Source of the DNA: Janthinobacterium rivuli
Lineage (GTDB): Bacteria; Pseudomonadota; Gammaproteobacteria; Burkholderiales; Burkholderiaceae_D
Length of the DNA: 64,000 nucleotides
Assembly: GCF_029690045.1 (NCBI RefSeq)
Contig: NZ_CP121464.1
Span: forward strand, 1,550,001 to 1,614,000
Direction: 5' to 3'
Part shown: positions 1 through 8,709 of the stretch, in pieces
Layout: each line of letters starts with the position of its first letter
Numbering within the stretch: position 1 is the stretch's first letter
Position numbers and translations under genes: made by a program
The notes under the pieces: model-generated
Told to the model about the DNA's origin: nothing
Databases searched by the model: none
What the model saw: the letters and a program-made list of their open reading frames with translations, nothing else

Positions 1-61
1 TTGCGAATCTGTAAACCGGTCGTCTTCTCTGGCGGTCAGCAAGCCTGACATTGGAGACGCT

Positions 62-2266
62 ATGAAACTTGCTTTGAAATTGATGCCCGCCGCCCTCGCC
101 GTTGCCGGCGCCTTTGCCACCCAGACCCAGGCGCAGGAAGCCATCCCGGCCACTGCTGTCAGCGCCCAGGAAGCCAGCGAGGCGAAAGAACGCATGGAAA
201 CCGTCACGGTCTCTGCCCGCCGCCGCGAAGAGCGCCTGCAGGACGTGCCGCTGGCCGTCACGGCGTTTTCCGCCAAGGCCCTGGAACGGGCGAATATCCA
301 GAACCTGGCCGACTTGCAGGAGCGCGTGCCGAACCTGACCGTGTACGCCTCGCGCGGCACGAATACGACATTGACGGCCTTCATTCGCGGCGTGGGCCAG
401 GCTGACCCTGTCTGGGGCGTGGATCCGGGCGTGGGCATTTATTTTGACGACGTCTACATGGCCAGGCCGCAAGGCGCACTGCTCGATGTGTTCGACGTGC
501 AACGCATCGAAGTGCTGCGCGGCCCGCAAGGCACCCTGTACGGCAAGAACACCATCGGCGGCGCCATCAAATACATTTCGCGTCCGCTGGCGAAGGAAAA
601 CGGCGTGTCGGCGGAAGTGGGTATCGGCAACTACAAGCAGCGCAACTTCAAGGCCGCCTTCAATCTGGCCAACGAGAGCGGAACCTGGCGCGCGCGCCTG
701 GCGGCCGCCAAGCTGGATCGCGACGGTTTTGGCCGCAACACCTTCAATGGCGAACAGGTCAGCGACCAGGACAGCACGGCCGCGCGCCTGTCCGTCGGCT
801 ACTTTCCGCAAGACATCCCCTTGACCGTCGTGCTGAGCCTGGACGCCACGGATGATAAGTCCGGCGTGCGCGGTTTCCAGCGCATGGGCGTGAGCGCCTT
901 CGACCCGCTCAAGCGACCCGCCAGCACGGATGCGTATGACATCCAGAGCGGCATGCCGGGCAACAATTTCACGCACAACCGGGGCGGCTCGCTGGTGGCC
1001 AACTACACCTTGTCGAACGACTGGTCCGTGAAAGTGATCGGCGCCAAGCGGCGCAGCACGTCCGAGCAAACCATCGACTTCGACGGCTTGCCGCAACCGA
1101 TTGCCGACGTGTTCGGCGACTCGCGCGACGAACAGAAAAGCCTGGAATTGCAGGCCTCGTACAGTGGCGACTACGGCGCCGGCGTGGTCGGCCTGTACCG
1201 CTTCGAAGGCACGGCCGGCGGCGGCATCTACAACAACTTCCTGGGGCGCCAGTTCACGGCCGCCGTCAGTACGGTGGAGACGGACAGCACGGCGCTGTAC
1301 ACGGACTGGACCTGGCCGCTGGGCAAGGTGTGGAGCATCAATGCGGGCTTGCGCCACACGCGCGAGGAAAAGCGCGCCATCGTGCTGAACCGCGCTTTTG
1401 CCGACGTGGGCTTTACGCGGCCCATCCAGACGGCGGCTGACTTCGACAAGTCCTTGTCGGTCAGCAATACCTCGCCGAAACTGTCAGTGCGCTATGAAGC
1501 GTCGAAGACGACGAATTTCTACAGCAACCTGTCGCGCGGCTTCAAGTCGGGCGGCTACAACGTGCGCGCCAACAACCTGGTGGTGCCCGATTCGGCGCGG
1601 CCGTACAAGGATGAAAAGCTCGACGCGCTGGAAGTGGGCATGAAGTACGCGGCGCCGGACGACACGTTCGACGCCAACGTGGCCCTGTTTTACAACCGCT
1701 ACAAGGATATCCAGTTGTCGGTGTTCACCAGCTACGTGCAGCCGGGCGGCGTGCCGGGCTTCTATGGCGACTTCACGAACGCGGGCAAGGCGACCGTGAA
1801 AGGCGCCGAGTTCGAATTTTCGTGGCGGCCCAACCGCCAGTGGGAAGTCAACGGCTTCCTCGCGCTGCTGAACGCCAACTATGACGAGTTCATGAGCGGC
1901 GGCAAGAACATTGCGGATACGCAAAAGTTCAGCAATACACCAGCCCGGCAAGTGGGCTTGAACCTGACACGCACGGACCGCGACGTGTTCGGCGGCGCCT
2001 TGCGCAGCATGGTCGGTTATGGCTACCGCAGCAAGGTCTACCCGACCACGGACTTGAGCGAAACGCTGGCGCAGGGCGGCTACAGCATCTGGACGGCCGG
2101 CGTCGTGTGGGAAGCGCCGAAGAACTGGACCTTCAGTCTGCATGGCAGCAACCTGGGCAATAAACGCTACCGCACGGATGGCTACAACATTCCTGCCGTG
2201 TTCATCCTCGACGGTTTCTACGGCCCGCCGCGCCAGATCATCGCCAAGGCTGGCTACAAGTTTTAA
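62..2266 (+). CDS. TonB-dependent outer-membrane receptor
   Basis: A 734-residue TonB-dependent receptor that would import a ligand across the outer membrane using energy from TonB/ExbBD. The sequence shows a signal peptide (about residues 1-25, ending in QTQAQ), a TonB-box-like ETVTV at 46-50, a plug domain at roughly 58-176 with the typical RGPQGTLYGKNT stretch (153-164), and a beta-barrel that ends in an aromatic residue (AGYKF). The start ATG follows TGGAGAC. No FecA-type N-terminal signalling extension is visible, so a partner anti-sigma factor is unlikely. The ligand cannot be read from sequence; the style (SARRREERLQDVP) is that of the large receptor family used for siderophores, plant-derived compounds or oligosaccharides. 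A strong terminator follows, so it is probably transcribed apart from the esterase downstream. Confidence 0.93.
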   Translation: MKLALKLMPAALAVAGAFATQTQAQEAIPATAVSAQEASEAKERMETVTVSARRREERLQDVPLAVTAFSAKALERANIQNLADLQERVPNLTVYASRGTNTTLTAFIRGVGQADPVWGVDPGVGIYFDDVYMARPQGALLDVFDVQRIEVLRGPQGTLYGKNTIGGAIKYISRPLAKENGVSAEVGIGNYKQRNFKAAFNLANESGTWRARLAAAKLDRDGFGRNTFNGEQVSDQDSTAARLSVGYFPQDIPLTVVLSLDATDDKSGVRGFQRMGVSAFDPLKRPASTDAYDIQSGMPGNNFTHNRGGSLVANYTLSNDWSVKVIGAKRRSTSEQTIDFDGLPQPIADVFGDSRDEQKSLELQASYSGDYGAGVVGLYRFEGTAGGGIYNNFLGRQFTAAVSTVETDSTALYTDWTWPLGKVWSINAGLRHTREEKRAIVLNRAFADVGFTRPIQTAADFDKSLSVSNTSPKLSVRYEASKTTNFYSNLSRGFKSGGYNVRANNLVVPDSARPYKDEKLDALEVGMKYAAPDDTFDANVALFYNRYKDIQLSVFTSYVQPGGVPGFYGDFTNAGKATVKGAEFEFSWRPNRQWEVNGFLALLNANYDEFMSGGKNIADTQKFSNTPARQVGLNLTRTDRDVFGGALRSMVGYGYRSKVYPTTDLSETLAQGGYSIWTAGVVWEAPKNWTFSLHGSNLGNKRYRTDGYNIPAVFILDGFYGPPRQIIAKAGYKF

Positions 2267-2281
2267 AAGGTTGTTGAAGTG

Positions 2282-2310
2282 CCAGCCTGGTTAGCGCCAG
2301 GCTGGTTTGT
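2282..2310 (+). terminator. Rho-independent terminator after the TonB receptor
   Basis: A perfect 9-bp stem (CCAGCCTGG, 2282-2290, with CCAGGCTGG, 2297-2305), a 6-base loop and a following T-rich run. It lies 15 bases after the receptor stop codon and 40 bases before the esterase start. Confidence 0.8.
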
Positions 2311-2350
2311 TGTCGCTGTTTTCGTCCTTAATAACAATCAGGAGACTGGC

Positions 2351-3346
2351 ATGGCACATCTGCATCATCAACTGCGTCACTTCTTATCTGCACTCATCGC
2401 CGCCTGCGGCTTGCTGGCCGCGCTGCCGGCCGCAGCCGGACAGTGGGACTTCGGCCTGTACGCGAGCCTGTGGGGGACCCGCGAATACCAGGTCTGGTTA
2501 CCGAGCAATTACAACGCCAACACGCCGCTGCCTGTCGTGCTGATGCTGCACGGCTGCGGTTCCGAGCCCAACAGCATGGCTGCCGTCAGCCGCTATAACC
2601 AGCTGGCGGACAGCGAAAATTTCATCGTCGTCTATCCGCGCCAGAACGCCACGGCCAACCCCATGCGCTGCTGGAATTTCATGTTGCCGCTGAACCAGGA
2701 ACGGGGCACGGGCGAGCCGGCCGTGCTGATGGGCATCTTGAACAAGGTCAAGAGCAAGTATGCGGTGCAGGACAGCCGCGTGTATGTGACGGGCATCTCG
2801 GCGGGCGGCGCCATGGCGTCCATCATGGCCGCCTGTTATTCCGACGTGTTCGCCGCCGTGATGGTGCATTCGGGCGGCATGTACAAGGGCGCCATCGGCA
2901 TGCTCACGGCCGCCGATTCGCTGTTCAACGGCAGCTCGTTCGACCCGAAAGTGCGGGGCAAGGATGCCTGGCGCTGCTCCGGTTCGCCGCGCCGCCTGAT
3001 GCCGACGATGGTGTTCCACGGCACGGCCGACATCGTCGTCAATCCCGTCAACGGAGAGCAAACCATCGAGCAATTCCTGCAGACCAGCGACTATGGCGAC
3101 GATGGCCTCGACAATGACAGCGTGCGCTACCGTGCCGACAGCATCGTGCGCCAGACGGTGCCGTACGGCCGCAGTTACTCCATCGACACGTATCTGCACA
3201 ACGGCGCCGTCATCGCGCAAAAATACACGGTCGAGGGCATGAACCACGCGTGGAGCGGCGGCCCGCCCGGCTGGCCATTCAGCGATGAGCTGGGCCCGGA
3301 CGCGACTGTGATCAGCTGGAATTTCTTCAAGAATTACCAGCGTTGA
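2351..3346 (+). CDS. Secreted CE1/PHB-depolymerase-type esterase
   Basis: A 331-residue exported alpha/beta-hydrolase of the extracellular PHB depolymerase/feruloyl esterase (CE1, LpqC-like) family, expected to cleave ester bonds in polyesters or acylated polysaccharides outside the cytoplasm. The frame is open from 2279, but the ATG at 2351 is preceded by AGGAG with good spacing and begins a signal peptide (hydrophobic core to about residue 29, ALPAAAG). The lipase box is GISAGG with Ser150. A plausible Asp227 (HGTADIV) and His299 (MNHAWSGG) complete the triad. The oxyanion-hole motif LMLHGCG lies at 64-70. Length fits the family's single-domain members; no separate substrate-binding domain is visible. 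Whether the substrate is a polyester or a plant ester cannot be decided. Confidence 0.85.
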   Translation: MAHLHHQLRHFLSALIAACGLLAALPAAAGQWDFGLYASLWGTREYQVWLPSNYNANTPLPVVLMLHGCGSEPNSMAAVSRYNQLADSENFIVVYPRQNATANPMRCWNFMLPLNQERGTGEPAVLMGILNKVKSKYAVQDSRVYVTGISAGGAMASIMAACYSDVFAAVMVHSGGMYKGAIGMLTAADSLFNGSSFDPKVRGKDAWRCSGSPRRLMPTMVFHGTADIVVNPVNGEQTIEQFLQTSDYGDDGLDNDSVRYRADSIVRQTVPYGRSYSIDTYLHNGAVIAQKYTVEGMNHAWSGGPPGWPFSDELGPDATVISWNFFKNYQR

Positions 3347-3545
3347 TGGCGTTAGGGAATTTGCAGCTTGGACAAAGCACCTATTGTGCTGTTCAAGACC
3401 CGCCCTGCTGGCCAGGCGGAAAAGGTTGACGGAAGTAGTGGGAACCTTGGCGGGTTCTTACTAAATATCAAGTATTTCCCTGCCATCCCATGGCATTGTC
3501 GGTTCTCCAGCTTGATTCGATGCAAGTGCGAACGAGGAGAATGCC

Positions 3546-6341
3546 ATGGACGGTGACGAGTCGATATCGGGTGCCGAGCGACCGCTGCGCCTGCGCCTGG
3601 GTGTTTCGCCCAAGGTGCCTGCCGGCGTGCTGATACCGCAGCGTATCGCCGGCAGCGAGGCCATCTGTGGCGGCATCGAATACCGCATCTTGTGTGTCTC
3701 GACGCATGCCGACTTGCCGCTGAGTAGTTTGATTGCTTTGCCCGCGGCTATCGATATCGTCACCGACCACGGGCAGCTGCGCAGTATCTGCGGCATCGTC
3801 ACGCAAGCCAGCGCCGGCGACAGCGATGGCGCGCTGGCCAGCTACCAGCTGGTGCTGACGGACGCCTTCGCCATCATGGAAAAGCGCTGCAATACGCGCG
3901 TCTTCCGGCGCCTGACGGATATCGAGATCGTCAAGACCTTGCTCGATGAATGGATACGCAGCAATACCGTGCTGGCGCACGCCTTCCAGTATGCGTTTGC
4001 CGATTTCTTTGAGGCGCAAACGTATCCGCAGCGCGAATTTGTCATGCAACACAATGAGTCCGATGCGGCCTTCGTGCGGCGCCTGCTCAAGCGCAATGGC
4101 GTCGCCTGGTTTTTTCGTGCCGAGGGCAATACGGATGCACATGCCGAGCCGGCGCATACCCTGGTGCTGTTCAACCATGCCGATGGCTTGTGGAAAAACA
4201 TGGCCGATACCGTGCGCTATCACGCGGACCGCGCGACGGAACAGCGTGACACCTTGACGTCGTGGAGCGAAGTGCGCAAGCTGCAGGCGGGCAAGGTGAC
4301 GCGCCATAGCTGGAATGAAGAACATCCGCGCGCGCGGCCGTTCATGACCGCCGATGCCCTGGGACGGGGGACGCAGGGCATGCATGGTAATGCGATTGCC
4401 GCCACGCTCGATGATTACCGCGTGCTCCCGCCGCGTGCGGGCATGGATCATGAGGCCTTGTGCCAGCTGGGCATGCTTGCCATGCAGCAGCACGATTACG
4501 AGAGCCATTGCTTTCACGCCGAAGGCAGCGTACGCGACCTGTGCCCTGGGGAGTACTTCAGCCTGGCCGAGCACCCGGACATCGACGCCTTGCCAGTGGA
4601 CGAACGCGACTTTGTCGTCACATCGCTGCAGGTGGCGGCGCAAAATAATTTACCCAGGGAGCTTGCCGCCAGGGTGGCCCGCCTGTTTGCGCGCAACCAT
4701 TGGCTGGCCGACGACGCCTCGCTGCCGCAGCGCGAACTGGCGTCGATGGTGGACGAGGGTCCCTTGCGCATGCATATTGCACTGACCGCCGTGCGGCGCG
4801 GCGTGCCCATCGTCCCAGCCTATGACACACACATCGACCTGCCGCCAGTTCCCATGCAAAGTGCCGTGGTGGTGGGGCCGGCCAATGGGGAAGTCCATTG
4901 CGACGCGATGGGCAGGGTCAAGGTGCGCTTTCCCGCCACGCGCAAGCTGGACCACGAGCATGCAGGCGGCACGGGCGCCTCCGACACGGATGCCGATTCG
5001 GCCTGGGTGCGCGTCGCGTCGAGCTGGGCGGGAAACGGACCTGGCAGCATGCAGCAATGCGGCTATCTCGGTTTGCCCCGCGTCGGCAGCGAAGTTTTGC
5101 TGGCCTTTCTGGGCGGAGATCCGGACCGGCCCATCATCGTGGGACAGTTGTACAACCATAATGCGCAGCCGGTTGCCTTGAGCAAGGTGGGCGACCTGCC
5201 CGGCAACCGTTATTTGTCCGGCATCAAGAGCTGTGAGATCAAGGGCACGCGTGGCAACCAGCTGCGCTTTGACGATGTGCACGGGCAAATCAACGCTCAG
5301 CTTGCCAGCGATCACGGTTCCAGCCAGCTCAACCTGGGCTGGCTGACGCAGGACCGGCGCAATGGCCAGGGCGAGGCGCGCGGCGAAGGCGCCGAACTGC
5401 GCACCGATGAGCAACTGGCCATGCGGGCGGGCAAGGGCATGCTGATTTCGGCCTGGAAGCGCCTGAACGGCGAGGGTAGCCACATGGCGCGCAGCGAATA
5501 TCTGGGCCTGATGGAAAACTGCCTGGAATTGTTCCGCTCGCTGGGTAGCTATGCGGCCACGCATCAGGGGCTGGAGCACGCGGACGAAGCGCAGCAGGAA
5601 TTGCAGCACAGCTTGAAAGGCTGGGAAGGCGGCAGCAATACGCAGCCCCGTGCCGAATTGGGCGGTGCGGCGGCGATTGCCGTCACGGCGCCTGCCGGCA
5701 TCAGCTTTGCCAGCTCGAAAGCTATCGTCAGCTATGCCGTCAGCAATATCGATACCGTGGCGCAGCAGCACCTGCAAGCGGTGGCAGGCCAGCGCTACAG
5801 CGTGAATGCGGGCAAGGGCATCTCGTTGTTTGCCCATGCGGATGGCATCCGCGCCATCGCCCATCATGGCAAGTTCCTGCTGCAAAGCCAGCATGACGAC
5901 ATGGACCTCAACGCGGCGAAAAATTTGAAGCTCACCGCCAGCGAAGGCAAGCTGACGGGCATGGCCGATGAAATCGTGTTGATCTCCAAGCACGGCGCTT
6001 TCATCCGCATCGCCGACGGCATCACCTTCGGCAGCAAGTCGCCGCTGAACTTCAATGCGCCCAATTTCATCTTCAATGACCCGCAAAGCATGGAGGTGCA
6101 ATTGCCAAGCTTTGCCGAGGGCAAGGCCGACCAGCAATTCATCTTTCAATATGAAGGCGACGACAGCGCCGTCGATGGCGTGCCGCAACAACCGCAGTTG
6201 GCACCGCAGGCGCACTTTGCCGTGGAGCTGGGCGATGGCTCGTCGGCCAATGGGCGCAGCGATGGAGGCGGCAAGACGGACGTGCTGGAGCGCGCAGCGA
6301 TGCACCTGGCCGCCATCGAAGTTTTCAACAACAAGGATTGA
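3546..6341 (+). CDS. vgrG: Type VI secretion spike protein VgrG (Tle3-linked)
   Basis: A 931-residue VgrG, the trimeric spike of the type VI secretion needle. The N-terminal half is the gp27-like hub (for example PQREFVMQHNESDAAFVRRLL near residue 165). The gp5-like OB domain lies near residues 450-540, with the typical GRVKVRFPA, DSAWVRVASSWAG and LPRVGSEVLLAFLGGDPDRPIIVG segments. A DUF2345 region (about 680-840) forms the beta-helix, followed by a roughly 70-residue tail with no recognisable enzyme. The start ATG follows GAGGAG. The gene leads a same-strand cassette with a phospholipase effector, its adaptor and a PAAR tip, so this spike probably carries Tle3. It is longer than, and organised differently from, the second VgrG at 26249-28390. 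Confidence 0.93.
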   Translation: MDGDESISGAERPLRLRLGVSPKVPAGVLIPQRIAGSEAICGGIEYRILCVSTHADLPLSSLIALPAAIDIVTDHGQLRSICGIVTQASAGDSDGALASYQLVLTDAFAIMEKRCNTRVFRRLTDIEIVKTLLDEWIRSNTVLAHAFQYAFADFFEAQTYPQREFVMQHNESDAAFVRRLLKRNGVAWFFRAEGNTDAHAEPAHTLVLFNHADGLWKNMADTVRYHADRATEQRDTLTSWSEVRKLQAGKVTRHSWNEEHPRARPFMTADALGRGTQGMHGNAIAATLDDYRVLPPRAGMDHEALCQLGMLAMQQHDYESHCFHAEGSVRDLCPGEYFSLAEHPDIDALPVDERDFVVTSLQVAAQNNLPRELAARVARLFARNHWLADDASLPQRELASMVDEGPLRMHIALTAVRRGVPIVPAYDTHIDLPPVPMQSAVVVGPANGEVHCDAMGRVKVRFPATRKLDHEHAGGTGASDTDADSAWVRVASSWAGNGPGSMQQCGYLGLPRVGSEVLLAFLGGDPDRPIIVGQLYNHNAQPVALSKVGDLPGNRYLSGIKSCEIKGTRGNQLRFDDVHGQINAQLASDHGSSQLNLGWLTQDRRNGQGEARGEGAELRTDEQLAMRAGKGMLISAWKRLNGEGSHMARSEYLGLMENCLELFRSLGSYAATHQGLEHADEAQQELQHSLKGWEGGSNTQPRAELGGAAAIAVTAPAGISFASSKAIVSYAVSNIDTVAQQHLQAVAGQRYSVNAGKGISLFAHADGIRAIAHHGKFLLQSQHDDMDLNAAKNLKLTASEGKLTGMADEIVLISKHGAFIRIADGITFGSKSPLNFNAPNFIFNDPQSMEVQLPSFAEGKADQQFIFQYEGDDSAVDGVPQQPQLAPQAHFAVELGDGSSANGRSDGGGKTDVLERAAMHLAAIEVFNNKD

Positions 6342-6359
6342 TGACGCCAGGAGAGTGCG

Positions 6360-8630
6360 ATGGGCAGCTATCCGAAAGTACCGTACGTGGTGGGCGAGGA
6401 AGTGGCGCTCCTGCATTGCGAACGCAGCGTGTGCAAGAAGGTCAAGATACGCCGCAATTTGCCGGGCAATATCATCGTCATCCATGGCGTCAACGATGTT
6501 GGCGTCAGCTACAAGGCGGTAGAGGACGGCTTGTGTACCGGCCTCGCTGCCAGGCTGGGCCGTTCATTTACGCCTGCCACTTATCGCATGCCAATGGCGG
6601 CGGACAAGGACAAGCTGGAAGACGATCCCGACGCCGTCTTCTTCAAGCGTACGATCGCCAAGGACACCAACAGCCCCGTGATTCCGTTTTACTGGGGCTA
6701 CCGTGAAGTGGGAGTGAAATGCAAAACGATCAACGGCCAATTCGTTGACCGCTACGGCAACCGTCTCGACAAGGACTTGTCCAAGGAAGGCGGCCCCTTC
6801 GGTAACGCCACCAGCAATTTGCCCGATATGTGGCGTCCTGGAATCTATGCGCCAGTCGATCCCATGGGCGATGCCTTGCGTCCATTGAGGACTGCACCCG
6901 GGCGTATGTACATGGTGCTGGCGGCCCAGCGCCTGGCCGCACTGATTTCCATGATTCGCGATTACGATGCGGATGATACCGTCAGCATCGTCGCGCACAG
7001 CCAGGGCTGTCTGCTGTCGCTGCTGGCGCAAGCGATGCTGATGGAAAAGGGCTCGGCGCCGGCCGACAATTTGATACTCACGCATCCGCCTTACAGCCTG
7101 GTGGACAGCCTGCCTCTGTTGATGCGAGGAGCCGCCTGGTTCGATGGCGGCGAAGATGCAGCGATGAAGCCCTATTACCATTTGCTCAGTGGCGCGCAGA
7201 CGCTGGGTGCGCGCCTGAACACCTTGGTGAATATCGTGGCTGGTGTGGCGAAAGGCAACGGCCAGGCTTGCCAGCCGCCGTTTGCCGACTTGAAAAAGGA
7301 TGAGCATCGCGGCATGGTTGGCAGCCGCTGGCAGAGTGCAGAGGACCGCGATAACCGCCGCAAGGTTTATCTATATTTCTGCCCAGAAGACATGACGGTG
7401 GCACTGGATAACATCCAGGGAATAGGCTGGGATGGCGTGCCCGATTATGCATCTGGAAGCGAATTGGTTGAAGAAGAGGAGACATCCAGTCTTGATGGGT
7501 ACAGTGTCTCATCCGGGCACACCAAGATAGTGGAACATAAAAAGGTGCGCAGCGCGCTGGCGGAACTGGGCGGCAGATTTTATCAGCGGGTATTCAGCAA
7601 CAAGACCAGACTGGAGCCGGCTACGGGAAAAACCATGGCGTCGTTGGTTGGAAAGCCGCCGCCTTTTGATTTTCCATTAAGGCTCATGACAGAAAGCGAA
7701 CAGTCCCATGTGGAGCTTTCCTTGCGTAGTCATCGTGCACAACACAATGCGGTGGTTTGGCCTGTCAATACCAGGTTGAGCAAAGTGGAACAACGTAATG
7801 GCGTACGCACCATCAATGGGGAAGCGTTGAAACAGCCGGTGTTGGCTGATTTGCGTGGCACTTCGCAAATCGATTCGCCCAATATTCCCAAAACTTCCAT
7901 GATGCGAAACCGTAAACCTGAAGATCAGGGACCTGTGGAAGAAGTCGATCCCTGCGATGCATCAGTGGCACTTACCAGCGGAAGCGGCCTGCATACAAGC
8001 GCCGAGGATCGCCCGGATCCGGCTGGCTATCGCCGCTTTCCAGAGCGCGATGAGGCCATACGCGGGGCCGAATTGGCCTTGATGACGACTGCTTATAACA
8101 AGGAAAAGAAACTCGATGGCAAAGAGCCACTCGATCAACGCAAGGTCATTGCCGCTACACGCTACACGGAAGGAAATGTCTTGGCGACCATCCAGGAAAG
8201 CCCGAATGAAGCACGCTTGCGCTGGCAGCGGGAGGTCAGTGCCAAGTCTTTTCATAGCTCCATTATCGGTAGCGCGAAGAATCATAGCCAAGTGACCGCA
8301 TATGACGTGGCGATTGGCAGCGGCAAGGCTAGTTCGGATCCGCAGTTCTACGCGTATTTATGTGCGGTGGCGGATTGGCGGGTGAAGGACTTAAAGAGCA
8401 ACGAAAAAGGGCGCAATGGGATACGGATAAAAGAAAAATTCGTATTGGAGTTTGCGCCATATTTATCCGTCGAGCCTGCCTGGAGAAGTGCCGTGATCAA
8501 TGGCACCATTGACTATTACAACACTGGAGTTTTGCCTGCAGGATTACCCTTGCTATCAGGGCCATTGTGGAAAATTGTAGTGTCACAAACAAAAAACACA
8601 AAAATAGTGACCGAAAAAAAAGCAAAATAA
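6360..8630 (+). CDS. tle3: Type VI lipase effector, Tle3 family
   Basis: A 756-residue protein of the Tle3 family of T6SS phospholipase effectors, which attack membrane lipids of target cells. An alpha/beta-hydrolase fold begins with NIIVIHGVNDVG (about residues 40-51), and the nucleophile elbow is VAHSQG with Ser214. The C-terminal half carries the DUF3274-type region typical of Tle3 (ERDEAIRGAELALMTTAYN; SFHSSIIGSAKNHSQVTAYD; FYAYLCAVADWRV). There is no signal peptide, as expected for a T6SS cargo. The ATG follows AGGAGAG, 18 bases after the vgrG stop, so co-translation is likely. Family name and role follow known Tle3 proteins; lipid specificity is not readable here. Codon usage becomes more AT-rich towards the 3' end (about 7700-8700). 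Confidence 0.88.
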   Translation: MGSYPKVPYVVGEEVALLHCERSVCKKVKIRRNLPGNIIVIHGVNDVGVSYKAVEDGLCTGLAARLGRSFTPATYRMPMAADKDKLEDDPDAVFFKRTIAKDTNSPVIPFYWGYREVGVKCKTINGQFVDRYGNRLDKDLSKEGGPFGNATSNLPDMWRPGIYAPVDPMGDALRPLRTAPGRMYMVLAAQRLAALISMIRDYDADDTVSIVAHSQGCLLSLLAQAMLMEKGSAPADNLILTHPPYSLVDSLPLLMRGAAWFDGGEDAAMKPYYHLLSGAQTLGARLNTLVNIVAGVAKGNGQACQPPFADLKKDEHRGMVGSRWQSAEDRDNRRKVYLYFCPEDMTVALDNIQGIGWDGVPDYASGSELVEEEETSSLDGYSVSSGHTKIVEHKKVRSALAELGGRFYQRVFSNKTRLEPATGKTMASLVGKPPPFDFPLRLMTESEQSHVELSLRSHRAQHNAVVWPVNTRLSKVEQRNGVRTINGEALKQPVLADLRGTSQIDSPNIPKTSMMRNRKPEDQGPVEEVDPCDASVALTSGSGLHTSAEDRPDPAGYRRFPERDEAIRGAELALMTTAYNKEKKLDGKEPLDQRKVIAATRYTEGNVLATIQESPNEARLRWQREVSAKSFHSSIIGSAKNHSQVTAYDVAIGSGKASSDPQFYAYLCAVADWRVKDLKSNEKGRNGIRIKEKFVLEFAPYLSVEPAWRSAVINGTIDYYNTGVLPAGLPLLSGPLWKIVVSQTKNTKIVTEKKAK

Positions 8631-8709
8631 ATGGATTTTGTAGCCCCGTCGGTAATAATTTTCTTCCGACTATTGTTCCTTCGAAACTGCAGGCCGAAAG
8701 GTGATAACC

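Noticed and set aside
3368..3556. Short open frame between the esterase and vgrG
   Set aside because: No ribosome-binding site, overlaps the vgrG start, and shows no family resemblance.
4650..6485. Minus-strand frame of 611 codons opposite vgrG
   Set aside because: Shadow of the VgrG frame; no ribosome-binding site or domain.
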